Below, piece by piece: positions 1 through 6,895 of a stretch of DNA of 8,894 bases. Source of the DNA: Parachlamydia sp. (GTDB lineage: Bacteria; Chlamydiota; Chlamydiia; Chlamydiales; Parachlamydiaceae); the NCBI GenBank assembly GCA_021298935.1, contig JAJTHR010000037.1, positions 1 through 8,894 on the forward strand. Reading direction: 5' to 3'. The stretch's first letter is position 1; the number at the start of each line of letters is the position of its first letter. The translations under genes and the position numbers were made by a program. The notes under the pieces were generated by a model. It ran no database searches and was not told the origin of the DNA. It saw only the letters and a list, made by a program, of their open reading frames with translations.

Positions 1-615
1 ATCACGTTGGTGATGTGCTATTTCGGCAATCTGCGCTCTTCCGTCATCAAGGGAATGACATGGGTGGGGGGATGCGCCCTGCTGCTCGTCGCCCTGATTT
101 TTTTAGGGATCATCCCTCATGAATCGCTCCGGCCGACCGCCACTCTTTTTTTGAAAAACTACCAGTTCGATCGGTTGAATCCTGCTACGCACCATCAAAA
201 AGCGGCGGCCATTGCAATTGCCTTGGGCGGCTTCTCAGGAAGCGGCTGGCGCAAAAGCGAGTTCAGCGGAAGAGGATGGCTGCCGGCTCCCTATACTGAT
301 TCTGTCTTCCCGGCCTTCGGCGAAGAATTTGGTTTGCTTGGCCTTTCTTTACTCATGGTTCTTTATTATGCGTTGATTTATTTTAGTTTTCAAGTGACCG
401 CTGTTGCCAAAGACTCTTTCGGACGCCTCCTTTCTGCAGGCATTACCGTCTATCTGGCAATGCATATCCTTGTGAACATCGGAATGATGTGCGGCTTTTT
501 GCCGATCACCGGGGTGCCCCTTGTGCTTGTCACTTATGGAGGATCTTCTATTTTAGTGACAATGATGGCTTTAGGATTACTACAAAGTGTGTACTCTCGG
601 AGGTTCATGTTCTGA
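1..615 (+). CDS. rodA: RodA, SEDS-family peptidoglycan glycosyltransferase (5' end cut off by window)
   Basis: This is the C-terminal part (204 codons) of a RodA/FtsW/SpoVE-family membrane protein; the reading frame is open to base 1, so the start lies outside the window. Family members polymerise lipid II into glycan strands with a class B PBP, and RodA serves the elongasome with PBP2 and MreB. Visible hallmarks are a hydrophobic helix at about nt 60-117, then a large extracytoplasmic loop with a YQFDRLNP stretch and an HH-KAAAIAIALGG segment. An APYTDSVFPAFGEEFGLLG motif follows; its Asp (nt 298-300) aligns with the conserved catalytic Asp of RodA. The C-terminal signature reads NIGMMCGFLPITGVPLVLV and then TYGGSS. 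Chlamydiae lack FtsZ and divide with MreB/RodA/PBP2, so the gene fits that lineage. RodA is preferred over FtsW from the overall motif style, but the split cannot be proven from this fragment. The stop TGA overlaps the next start as TGATG. Confidence 0.9.
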   Translation: MTLVMCYFGNLRSSVIKGMTWVGGCALLLVALIFLGIIPHESLRPTATLFLKNYQFDRLNPATHHQKAAAIAIALGGFSGSGWRKSEFSGRGWLPAPYTDSVFPAFGEEFGLLGLSLLMVLYYALIYFSFQVTAVAKDSFGRLLSAGITVYLAMHILVNIGMMCGFLPITGVPLVLVTYGGSSILVTMMALGLLQSVYSRRFMF

Positions 616-1064
616 TGAGCGATTACGAATTCATTTTTTCCGATGGCATCTGGTTGGGTGAAGGGAAGATTACATTCAGCTCTTCCCCGGAATTCATTAA
701 ATTCTATACCCGTTGGCAGATCGTCAAGGAAGAATCCGATCAAATACATGCTGTTCAAGTTGTTGAAATGCAAGGGATACAGGAGCAAATCATCAATAAA
801 TTCATTTTTTATGATATTAAGCCTAAAAAATTTTCATTGGTTTTGGAAAATCAAATTGTTGGTAAAATCAGTGGGACGGGCCTACGAACCGATGGATCGA
901 CCGTGGCATGGGAATTTAGGGGTCAATCGACCTTGGAAGGATTTGAAAATTATGAAAGGCAGGAAAACGGGGACTATTTCCTGCATGCCGAATATGGATC
1001 GCCCGATCAATTCCGTACCATTGTCGAAGGGCTTGTATGGCGCAAAGAAGCAAAAAGCTTATAA
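615..1064 (+). CDS. Uncharacterised 149-aa protein, possible lipocalin/calycin-like beta barrel
   Basis: I do not recognise a named family with certainty. The start ATG at 615 shares one base with the rodA stop (TGATG), so translation is probably coupled. A GGAGG lies at 599-603, 11 nt upstream, and no other good start is in frame. The protein has no signal peptide and no membrane segment. It is predicted to be mostly short alternating strands. It opens with an F-SDGIWLGEGKITF segment (about residues 7-23) and ends in an EYGSPDQFRTIVEGLVWRK region (about 126-144). The W/G-rich first strand and the closing W-R-K strand are reminiscent of small calycin-type ligand-binding barrels, which is an inference from pattern only. 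GC content dips in the middle of the gene (about 23 % at 781-840), unlike rodA. Its position between a cell-wall gene and a permease does not define a role. Confidence 0.8.
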   Translation: MSDYEFIFSDGIWLGEGKITFSSSPEFIKFYTRWQIVKEESDQIHAVQVVEMQGIQEQIINKFIFYDIKPKKFSLVLENQIVGKISGTGLRTDGSTVAWEFRGQSTLEGFENYERQENGDYFLHAEYGSPDQFRTIVEGLVWRKEAKSL

Positions 1065-1087
1065 TAATCCCTTACCTATGCTATAAT
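1059..1087 (+). promoter_or_regulatory. Probable sigma-70 promoter of the permease-trpS-uvrB unit (extended -10)
   Basis: A perfect TATAAT at 1082-1087 is preceded by TG one base upstream (TGCTATAAT, 1079-1087), which makes an extended -10 element. The -35 region 17 bp upstream is poor (TTATAA, 1059-1064), as is tolerated with an extended -10. Transcription would begin near 1094, leaving a leader of about 18 nt. That leader carries AGGGGA (1099-1104), 7 nt before the permease ATG. This is the only gap of note in the rightward gene run. Confidence 0.65.
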
Positions 1088-1111
1088 TGCCCTTTTTTAG
1101 GGGATTGAGAG

Positions 1112-2293
1112 ATGAGAGAGGGGAGCCTCCTTGGGGGCGTTTTATTGGTCGCCGGATGCTGCATTGGAGCCGGAATGCTCGGCCTACCTGTCCTTAGCGC
1201 AAAAGCGGGCTTTGCGCCCAGCCTCGCGATGTTTTTTCTTTGCTGGCTTTTCATGCTGGCGACCGGACTTTTGCTACTTGAAGCCAATTTATGGTTTAAA
1301 GAAGGGGCGAGCCTGCTGACAATCGCAGATAGGACTCTTGGCAGGCCGGGAAGGAGCATTGCCTGGGTCGTCTACCTTTTTTTATTTTACTCTTTGCTCG
1401 TTGCCTATATTGCAGCAAGCGGCTCCCTCATTGCCCCGTTTTTCAATGCCGGTTTAGGGCTTGATCTTTCACAAGGAACGGGAGCCGTGCTTTTTTCCCT
1501 TTTTTCCGGCCTGCTGATTTTTTTAGGAATCGGGGCTGTCGACTGGTTCAACCGTTTCCTGATGCTCGCTTTGATTGCCTCCTATCTCTGCCTGATTGCG
1601 ATGGGATTGCCCTACGTCCAGCTGGATCTTGTGAAACGGAGCAACTGGGAGGCCTCCTTTTTGGTTGTCCCTGTCGCTATCATTTCCTTTGGCTACCATA
1701 ACCTGATCCCCAGCCTGACCGCCTATTTTAAAGGGCATGCCGCTTCATTGAAAAAAGTCATTTTTTTTGGCAGCGCCATTCCCCTTGTCGTCTATGTATT
1801 ATGGGAATGGGTGATCTTAGGGCTGACCCCTTTGATTGAATTTCATGAAGCCTTGGATCAGGGAGAGATCGCCACTCAGGCGTTGAAAGATGCCGTAGGT
1901 TCAGCCTGGATTGGTGATGTGGCGCAAATTTTTGCTTTTTTTGCCATCCTCACTTCCTTTTTAAGCGTGGCGATCAGTTTTGTCGATTTTTTGGCCGACG
2001 GGCTGTCCATTCCGAAGAAAGGGAGCGGAAAAGCGATTTTAGCTTTTTTGACACTCGGGCCTCCGTTAATGTTTGCCCTTTATGACCCGACAGTCTTTCT
2101 TAGCGCCCTGAACTATGCAGGAGGATATGGGACGGTTGTTCTGTTCGGCATCCTGCCGGCTTTAATGGTTTGGCAAGGGCGCTACAGGATGGGACTGAAA
2201 GGACCCCTTCTCTTGCCCGGAGGAAAGTTTACGCTGCTCGCCATCTTGCTTGTCTCAGCGGGAGTGATGGTTTTGCAATTTACAACAGGATAA
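1112..2293 (+). CDS. tyrP: Aromatic amino acid permease, HAAAP (TyrP/Mtr) family
   Basis: This is an inner-membrane proton-coupled transporter for tyrosine and/or tryptophan. The 393 residues are close to the roughly 400-415 of E. coli TyrP and Mtr. I count about 11 hydrophobic segments, at roughly residues 8-27, 35-58, 84-107, 125-146, 151-169, 184-205, 217-238, 272-293, 305-325, 329-352 and 371-390. The first helix carries the family's substrate-site motif, [13 protein letters not shown] (residues 15-27). A conserved [10 protein letters not shown] stretch (about 193-202) is also typical. The start at 1112 is supported by AGGGGA 7 nt upstream. The stop lies 4 nt before trpS, with the trpS Shine-Dalgarno inside the last permease codons. 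Chlamydial genomes usually label such genes tyrP. Substrate preference cannot be read from the sequence, and the adjacency to trpS makes tryptophan plausible. A run of eight T (1761-1768) lies within the gene. Confidence 0.85.
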   Translation: MREGSLLGGVLLVAGCCIGAGMLGLPVLSAKAGFAPSLAMFFLCWLFMLATGLLLLEANLWFKEGASLLTIADRTLGRPGRSIAWVVYLFLFYSLLVAYIAASGSLIAPFFNAGLGLDLSQGTGAVLFSLFSGLLIFLGIGAVDWFNRFLMLALIASYLCLIAMGLPYVQLDLVKRSNWEASFLVVPVAIISFGYHNLIPSLTAYFKGHAASLKKVIFFGSAIPLVVYVLWEWVILGLTPLIEFHEALDQGEIATQALKDAVGSAWIGDVAQIFAFFAILTSFLSVAISFVDFLADGLSIPKKGSGKAILAFLTLGPPLMFALYDPTVFLSALNYAGGYGTVVLFGILPALMVWQGRYRMGLKGPLLLPGGKFTLLAILLVSAGVMVLQFTTG

Positions 2294-2297
2294 TCAA

Positions 2298-3365
2298 ATG
2301 AATGAAAAAAAACGGATATTAACCGGTGATCGTCCCACAGGGCTTTTGCATCTCGGGCATTATGTCGGATCGCTTAAAAACCGGATCCATCTGCAAGACA
2401 CCTATGAATGCTCAATCATCATTGCCGATTTACATACGCTCACAACAAAGCCTGCCAAAGAGGACATTCACTCGCTCAGGGAAAATATCCGCCTGATGGT
2501 CCTCGACCACCTTGCGTGCGGCATCGACCCTAAGAAAGCGACCTTTTATCTGCAATCCGCGGTCCCGGCGGTTTATGAGATGAATCTGATTTTCGAAATG
2601 CTGATTTCCCTCAACCGTTTGACAGGACTTCCAAGCATCAAGGAAATGGCGCGCAATGCCCATTTGGATAACGACAGCATCCCCTTCGGCCTGATCGGCT
2701 ATCCCGTTTTGCAAACAGCAGACATTCTGATGCCGAAAGCCCATCTGGTACCAGTGGGGAAAGATAATGAGGCCCATATAGAATTAGCAAGAGATATTGC
2801 AAGGCGCTTCAACCTGTATTACGGCGAAGTTTTTCCGCTGCCTGAAGTATTGCTAAGTGATGTGCCGTCCTTAATTGGAATCGACGGAAAAGGAAAAATG
2901 AGCAAGTCGGCAAATAATGCGATCTACTTATCAGACGATGCCAAAACGGTCGAAAAGAAAGTGAAGGGGATGTTTACAGACCCCAATCGGCTGCGTGCCG
3001 ATACTCCGGGTACTGTGGAGGGAAACCCTGTCTTTATCTATCACGATGTTTTCAATCCGAATAAAGATGAAGTGGAGGACCTGAAGCTTCGCTACCGGGA
3101 AGGACGTGTGGGTGATGTGGAAGTGAAAGAAAAGCTGACAATCGCTATCAATGCCTTTTTAGAACCCATTCGGGAAAAGCGTCAGGCTTATGAGGAGGAC
3201 AAAGGGCTGATCGAGGAAATCATTTATGAAGGAACGTTAAAAATGAATGAAATTTCCGCCAACACAGTCAAGGACATGCGCAGCGCCATGGGATTGTCAG
3301 GGGCATGGAATAAAATTTCGCGCATCGCCCGCGAGCGTCAAAAATCGGTCTCCCTTCCCGCATGA
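2298..3365 (+). CDS. trpS: Tryptophanyl-tRNA synthetase
   Basis: This is a class Ic aminoacyl-tRNA synthetase that charges tRNA-Trp with tryptophan using ATP in the cytoplasm. Both signature motifs are intact: [17 protein letters not shown] near the N terminus (HIGH box variant HLGH, residues 18-21) and GKMSKSANN (KMSKS, residues 200-204). The 355-residue length is normal for the compact bacterial form. The adenylate-binding region includes ADLHTLTT (43-50) and, downstream, [15 protein letters not shown] (131-145). The [20 protein letters not shown] stretch (153-172) is also characteristic. The overall sequence, including the [18 protein letters not shown] region, resembles chlamydial TrpRS. 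The ATG at 2298 has AGGA at 2287-2290. The stop overlaps the uvrB start as ATGA, and a trpS-uvrB pair is also known in Chlamydia. Confidence 0.97.
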   Translation: MNEKKRILTGDRPTGLLHLGHYVGSLKNRIHLQDTYECSIIIADLHTLTTKPAKEDIHSLRENIRLMVLDHLACGIDPKKATFYLQSAVPAVYEMNLIFEMLISLNRLTGLPSIKEMARNAHLDNDSIPFGLIGYPVLQTADILMPKAHLVPVGKDNEAHIELARDIARRFNLYYGEVFPLPEVLLSDVPSLIGIDGKGKMSKSANNAIYLSDDAKTVEKKVKGMFTDPNRLRADTPGTVEGNPVFIYHDVFNPNKDEVEDLKLRYREGRVGDVEVKEKLTIAINAFLEPIREKRQAYEEDKGLIEEIIYEGTLKMNEISANTVKDMRSAMGLSGAWNKISRIARERQKSVSLPA

Positions 3366-5371
3366 CATTTCAACTGCATACCGAATTTCAGCCGACCGGC
3401 GACCAGCCGGATGCCATTGATAAGCTGGCAGCCGGCATTATGCGCGGAAGGCGTGCCCAGGTGCTGCTTGGGATTACCGGATCGGGCAAAACCTTTACCA
3501 TGGCCAATGTCATCGCCAAGGTGCAGCGCCCAACCCTGATTCTGGCGCATAATAAGACGCTTGCCGCGCAGCTTTACCAGGAATTCAAAACTTTCTTTCC
3601 GCACAATGCCGTTGAGTACTTTGTCTCTTATTACGATTATTACCAGCCTGAAGCTTATGTCCCAAGGACTGATACGTATATTGAAAAGGACATGGCTATC
3701 AATGACAAGATTGACAAAATGCGTTTGAGCGCTACCCGTTCGCTATTAGAGCGCTCCGATGTCATTATTGTCTCATCGGTCTCCTGTATTTATGGCTTAG
3801 GCTCTCCGGAATATTACCGGGGAATGAACCTGACCATTGCGCAAGGGGAGGAGAGAAGGCGCGATGATATTTTGCTCCATCTTGTGGAAATGCAGTACAA
3901 ACGCAATGACTATGAATTTGTGCGGGCGACATTCAGGGTGAGGGGCGATGTGCTAGATATCTATCCCGCCTATGAAGAGGACTTAGCCATTCGCATTGAA
4001 ATGTTTGGGGATGAAATCGAGCAGATCAGTGAAATCGATCCCCTGACGGGGAAGGTGAGAAGACGCCTTCCTTCCATTACCATTTACCCCAGCTCTCACC
4101 ACGTGACACCGGAAGAAGTGCGCTGGAAAGCCATGCAAACGATTCGGGCAGAGCTGGAGGAGAGAAAAAAGTTTTACGAGACGGAAGGCAAGCTTTTGGA
4201 GTTGGAAAGAATCCAGCAGCGCACATTTTACGACCTTGAAATGCTGAAAGAAGTCGGAACCTGCAAAGGCATTGAAAACTATTCACGTCATTTCAGCATG
4301 CGTGAGCCTGGAGATCCGCCTCCTTGCCTGATCGATTATTTCCCCTCCGACTTTCTGCTTGTGATTGATGAATCCCATCAGACGCTGCCGCAGCTGCACG
4401 CCATGTTCAATGGCGACAGGGCCCGCAAACAGACGCTTGTGGAGTTTGGGTTCCGCCTCCCTTCTGCTTTTGACAACCGTCCCTTAAAATTTGAGGAGGT
4501 CTTTCAGCGAATCCACCAGGTGGTCTACGTTTCTGCCACTCCTGCTGCCTTTGAGGTGCAGGATGCGGAAGGGGAAGTTGTCGAGCAGGTGATCCGCCCC
4601 ACGGGTCTTCTCGATCCTGTCATTGAAGTACGTCCAGCTTCCGGCCAAGTGGATGATTGCCTGGCTGAAATCCGCTCTCATGTGGACAAGGGGGGGCGCG
4701 TGTTGGTCACGACATTGACGAAAAAGCTGTCTGAAGAACTGTCAAATTATTTGATTGAGCTGGATGTCAAAGCCAAGTATTTGCATTCCGATATCGATAC
4801 GATTGAAAGAGTGCAGATCATTCGAGATTTACGCACGGGAGAATTTGACGTCCTTGTGGGAATTAACTTGCTGAGGGAAGGGTTAGATATTCCGGAAGTG
4901 TCTCTTGTGGCTATTTTAGATGCCGACAAGGAAGGGTTCTTGCGCAGCGAAACCTCTCTTATCCAGACGTGCGGCCGGGCAGCCCGCAATGTCGAAGGGC
5001 GCGTCATCATGTATGCCGATAAAATTACCAAATCCATAAAAAGCACCTTGGATATTACGGAAAAAAGAAGGGCGCATCAGGAAGAGTATAATCGGCAGCA
5101 CGGAATTATACCGCGGTCTGTTAAGCGGGACATTTCTGTGCTTGTTGAAGCCGAAGAGGACCAAATCACTTACCCGGAGACCTATGCAGATCAAATATTG
5201 AAGGCTGCGGAAGAGACGCATCATTACTTAAGCTTGGATGAAATTCGGCAAAAAATTAAAGAATGCGAAAAAGAGATGAAGCAGGCGGCTAAAGAATACC
5301 GTTTTGAAGACGCCGCCTCACTTAGGGATCAGATGCGCCATTATCAGCAGCTCGAATTAAATTTTGGTTAG
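3362..5371 (+). CDS. uvrB: Excinuclease ABC subunit B
   Basis: UvrB is the damage-verifying helicase-like subunit of nucleotide excision repair. It is loaded by UvrA and then recruits UvrC for incision. The protein is full length (669 residues; E. coli UvrB has 673). In order it shows: Walker A GITGSGKT (37-44); the YDYYQPEAY segment of the damage-clamping beta-hairpin (91-99); the UvrA-interacting domain 2 region (about 150-250); the DEAD-like box DESH (336-339); SATP (391-394); the second RecA-like domain with [11 protein letters not shown] (504-514) and motif [11 protein letters not shown] (535-543); and a C-terminal UVR domain (about 626-660) that contacts UvrC. The start overlaps the trpS stop by 4 nt, so the two are probably co-translated. 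The next gene is convergent, so this ends the rightward run. A run of seven G lies at 4690-4696. Confidence 0.98.
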   Translation: MTFQLHTEFQPTGDQPDAIDKLAAGIMRGRRAQVLLGITGSGKTFTMANVIAKVQRPTLILAHNKTLAAQLYQEFKTFFPHNAVEYFVSYYDYYQPEAYVPRTDTYIEKDMAINDKIDKMRLSATRSLLERSDVIIVSSVSCIYGLGSPEYYRGMNLTIAQGEERRRDDILLHLVEMQYKRNDYEFVRATFRVRGDVLDIYPAYEEDLAIRIEMFGDEIEQISEIDPLTGKVRRRLPSITIYPSSHHVTPEEVRWKAMQTIRAELEERKKFYETEGKLLELERIQQRTFYDLEMLKEVGTCKGIENYSRHFSMREPGDPPPCLIDYFPSDFLLVIDESHQTLPQLHAMFNGDRARKQTLVEFGFRLPSAFDNRPLKFEEVFQRIHQVVYVSATPAAFEVQDAEGEVVEQVIRPTGLLDPVIEVRPASGQVDDCLAEIRSHVDKGGRVLVTTLTKKLSEELSNYLIELDVKAKYLHSDIDTIERVQIIRDLRTGEFDVLVGINLLREGLDIPEVSLVAILDADKEGFLRSETSLIQTCGRAARNVEGRVIMYADKITKSIKSTLDITEKRRAHQEEYNRQHGIIPRSVKRDISVLVEAEEDQITYPETYADQILKAAEETHHYLSLDEIRQKIKECEKEMKQAAKEYRFEDAASLRDQMRHYQQLELNFG

Positions 5372-5387
5372 AAGACCGCCTTTTATT

Positions 5388-5885
5388 TTAATAATGGTGA
5401 ATAACATTACCTATTTCTATAGTTTTTTCCTCTTTCTTTTGTATGGGGACCCGAATATTGGACTCAATAGCTTTTGCAAGATCGATTATTTTCTTCTGTA
5501 TTTCCAAAGCTTTATTATCCTTAGGTAAATATTTACTTACCTTCAATAATGCATCTCGTGCATCAGCATGAAGACTAGTTCTGAAAGCATCACTTGCTGG
5601 CCTATATACAGTTGCTGTTGTTAGCTTTGTTTGAGCCGCATAAAAATTAAAAATTTTTTCAGCTGTGTCTGTTGAAATAGTTGGTTTATAAATAAAACTT
5701 TTTACCCAGCGGACAATCATCCATTGTTTAGTATCAGATTGTTGTGTTTTTGGAAAAAACAGATGACCCTTTTCAATAAAAACAATTTCTTCATGATTAA
5801 ATGAACCTACTTTTTTTAATTGATCAGAAGCAAGATTAATTGCTTTTTCTTTATATTGTGGGATTTGAGGATTCATGTTAACCAT
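5388..5885 (-). CDS. AT-rich orphan protein of unknown function (165 aa)
   Basis: I do not recognise this protein. An upstream ATG (5897-5895) would give 169 residues. The string ATGGAGGGCAATATG places a GGAGG Shine-Dalgarno exactly over that first codon, 5 nt before the ATG at 5885, so the shorter start is preferred. The protein is soluble-looking and rather basic, with no signal peptide or membrane helix. Its middle contains a KQWMIVRWVKSFIYKPTIST stretch and the C-terminal third is helical and rich in Lys, Glu and Ile. GC content is about 20-35 % in the sampled stretches, far below trpS or uvrB, and codons end mostly in A/T. It converges on uvrB with a 16-bp gap. Composition and lack of recognisable family suggest horizontal acquisition or a lineage-specific gene. 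That it is coding rests on the long uninterrupted frame, the good Shine-Dalgarno and the upstream -10 box. Confidence 0.72.
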   Translation of the reverse strand: MVNMNPQIPQYKEKAINLASDQLKKVGSFNHEEIVFIEKGHLFFPKTQQSDTKQWMIVRWVKSFIYKPTISTDTAEKIFNFYAAQTKLTTATVYRPASDAFRTSLHADARDALLKVSKYLPKDNKALEIQKKIIDLAKAIESNIRVPIQKKEEKTIEIGNVIHHY

Positions 5886-5914
5886 ATTGCCCTCCATTTT
5901 TAATATTAAATATT

Positions 5915-5920
5915 ATTATA
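5915..5920 (-). promoter_or_regulatory. Candidate -10 box for the AT-rich orphan gene
   Basis: Read on the minus strand, a perfect TATAAT lies 30 bp before the preferred start at 5885, giving a predicted leader of about 23 nt that contains the GGAGG. The -35 region is only T-rich (TTTTAA at 17-bp spacing). Because the whole 5898-5945 gap is AT-rich, chance matches are likely. The gene could also be read through from the upstream leftward gene that ends at 5946. Confidence 0.4.
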
Positions 5921-5945
5921 TCAAATAAATTATATAATTAAAAAG

Positions 5946-6737
5946 TCAGGAATAATAATAATCAATTTCTTCATTTTTCTTAGGGCCTATGACACGCCAA
6001 TTAAGGCGCAGGGAAACTGCATCAAGGAGGAATTGCCCGAAATAGGTATCTCCACCGCAGAGATGGGAATCGACTGAGCTTAGGAGATCTTTGGCTGCCG
6101 GAGCCAAATGGAAAAGGAAGACAGGGTGGTCAGGCCCGCGCCTTAAATGCTCGAGCGAAATGACTTTGGCTGTCCGATCAAGGGTCCATCTAAAGATATT
6201 GCTGAAATTAACTTGATTTCCATGGGCATCTGTCCAGATCCCTTTCTCATTAAAAATGAGGGACTGATTGTCCCGGCTGACGATCACTTCCCCTTTGCCA
6301 TTGCCCTTCCATCCGCTTTCTTCGCGCGCGTTGGAGCGTGCGTGGAAAGTGAGTTGCTTCGTCCGCCCCAGCCGCTCCCAAAAATGAAGCAAAATTTGGG
6401 TTTTGCTTTCGGGGTCTGTATTTGAAAGGGCTAAGTCCTCTTTAAACACATAGTAATTCTTTTTTTCATGGGCAGGCAAGAGGGTGTAGGCTTTTTTTAA
6501 AAGAGATTGCAATTCATCCATTAAAGGATGGCCAGGATTGAATTGATAGAGACGCGTTTTGCCCTCATAGCTGCTCAATAAGATTCCTCCCTTTTCGAGT
6601 CTGTTGAGAGCTTTTTGCAGGGGGGTTAGGGGAGACTTCAAAGTTTTATGCAGCTGAGTTCCGTATCCTTTGCCATTAACGAACAAAAAAAGGAGAATTT
6701 TTTGAATATTTTTACTTCCGCAAAGGGTTTGAAGCAT
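5946..6737 (-). CDS. Putative transcriptional regulator: winged HTH fused to a DUF6314-like domain
   Basis: The 263-residue protein has two parts. Residues about 8-70 look like a winged helix-turn-helix: GTQLHKTLKSPLTPLQKALN supplies the turn and recognition helix, followed by a wing ending in YEGKTRLYQFNP. Residues about 71-110 form a helical linker. Residues about 117-262 match what I know of DUF6314: HFWERLGR at the start, a GKGEV strand, an HLCGGDTYFG motif (His225, Cys227, Asp230, Tyr232), and NWRVIGPKK (246-254) before a Tyr-rich end. DUF6314 has no established function that I know of. It is mostly beta strands and could bind a small ligand. The start at 6737 has AAAGAGG at 6743-6749. 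The gene is transcribed divergently from bioB across a 158-bp region rich in inverted repeats, which suggests autoregulation and control of the biotin operon. That role is inference. No signal peptide or membrane segment is seen. Confidence 0.8.
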   Translation of the reverse strand: MLQTLCGSKNIQKILLFLFVNGKGYGTQLHKTLKSPLTPLQKALNRLEKGGILLSSYEGKTRLYQFNPGHPLMDELQSLLKKAYTLLPAHEKKNYYVFKEDLALSNTDPESKTQILLHFWERLGRTKQLTFHARSNAREESGWKGNGKGEVIVSRDNQSLIFNEKGIWTDAHGNQVNFSNIFRWTLDRTAKVISLEHLRRGPDHPVFLFHLAPAAKDLLSSVDSHLCGGDTYFGQFLLDAVSLRLNWRVIGPKKNEEIDYYYS

Positions 6738-6753
6738 TTTAACCTCTTTAATG

Positions 6754-6812
6754 GTTTATATGAACTCTCTTTTTTCTGCCTGAGAGGAGCTATTGGCAGA
6801 GGTAATATAAAC
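6754..6812. repeat. 8-bp inverted repeat pair GTTTATAT / ATATAAAC
   Basis: GTTTATAT (6754-6761) is the exact reverse complement of ATATAAAC (6805-6812), separated by 43 bp. The right copy overlaps the 19-bp palindrome, so GTTTA half-sites recur across the control region: forward at 6754, 6822 and 6856, and reverse at 6808 and 6859. This may be several copies of one operator half-site, but A/T-rich pentamers recur easily by chance. Confidence 0.35.
6775..6800. repeat. Inverted repeat TCTGCC / GGCAGA
   Basis: Six-base arms at 6775-6780 and 6795-6800 enclose 14 bp in the divergent bio control region. The arms are G/C-richer than the surroundings, so they could act as a regulator site. The loop is long for a stable RNA hairpin, and the predicted leftward transcript starts within the right arm. 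Confidence 0.3.
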
Positions 6813-6833
6813 TATTTTTTAGTTTAATCGCAA
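6804..6833 (-). promoter_or_regulatory. Candidate promoter of the HTH-DUF6314 gene
   Basis: On the minus strand, TTGCGA (6833-6828, 4/6 match to the -35 consensus) is followed after 18 bp by TATATT (6809-6804, 5/6 match to the -10). This predicts a transcript starting near 6797 with a leader of about 60 nt. The spacer (6810-6827) is almost filled by a 19-bp palindrome. A second possible -10 (TATAAA, 6760-6755) has no good -35 and would leave only about 11 nt of leader. Confidence 0.45.
6808..6826. repeat. 19-bp perfect palindrome, probable operator
   Basis: TAAACTA (6808-6814), five T, then TAGTTTA (6820-6826) form a perfect 7-bp inverted repeat. It sits between the -35 and -10 boxes of the best leftward promoter and 70 bp before the bioB start. 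That geometry fits a site for a dimeric DNA-binding protein. It could also form a small RNA hairpin, but the A/T-rich stem is weak and the loop is T-rich, so a DNA operator is the better reading. Confidence 0.5.
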
Positions 6834-6839
6834 TTTTAA

Positions 6840-6867
6840 AGACGTGCAGCCAATTGTTTAAACGTCT
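6840..6867. repeat. Inverted repeat AGACGT / ACGTCT around a GTTTAAAC palindrome
   Basis: Six-base arms at 6840-6845 and 6862-6867 are separated by 16 bp. The 8-bp palindrome GTTTAAAC (6856-6863) overlaps the right arm. The element ends 28 bp before the bioB start, so a protein bound here could block transcription or, if transcribed, lie in the leader. Half-sites spaced by about 16 bp recall the layout of BirA operators, but the arm sequence does not match the known BirA consensus (TTGTAAACC or TTGTTAAC). Confidence 0.35.
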
Positions 6868-6895
6868 ACTTTTTTGGCAAAATACAGGGGGTTCT

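Noticed and set aside
489..614. N-terminal extension of the small protein at 615 into rodA
   Set aside because: It would need a non-ATG start deep inside rodA and would overlap a conserved RodA region. The ATG at 615 overlapping the stop is the normal arrangement.
5366..5390. Possible Rho-independent terminator between uvrB and the convergent gene (GGTT-agaa-GACC followed by a T-rich stretch)
   Set aside because: The stem is only three or four base pairs including a G-T pair, and the T tract is interrupted and offset by GCC. This is too weak to annotate.
6147..6425. Rightward open frame of 92 codons within the regulator gene
   Set aside because: It lies fully antisense to a well-supported coding frame with recognisable domains and has no convincing ribosome binding site.
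6793..6885. Sigma-54 type promoter suggested by two TTGGCA strings (6793-6798, 6875-6880)
   Set aside because: Neither has the GC of a -12 element at the required spacing.
6854..6895. Longer bioB reading frame from TTG at 6854
   Set aside because: No Shine-Dalgarno precedes it, the added residues do not resemble BioB, and the ATG at 6896 has AGGGGG just upstream.
6738..6895. Classical BirA operator upstream of bioB
   Set aside because: No match to TTGTAAACC-N15/16-GGTTTACAA or TTGTTAAC-N14/15-GTTAACAA was found; only isolated GTTTA-like half-sites are present.
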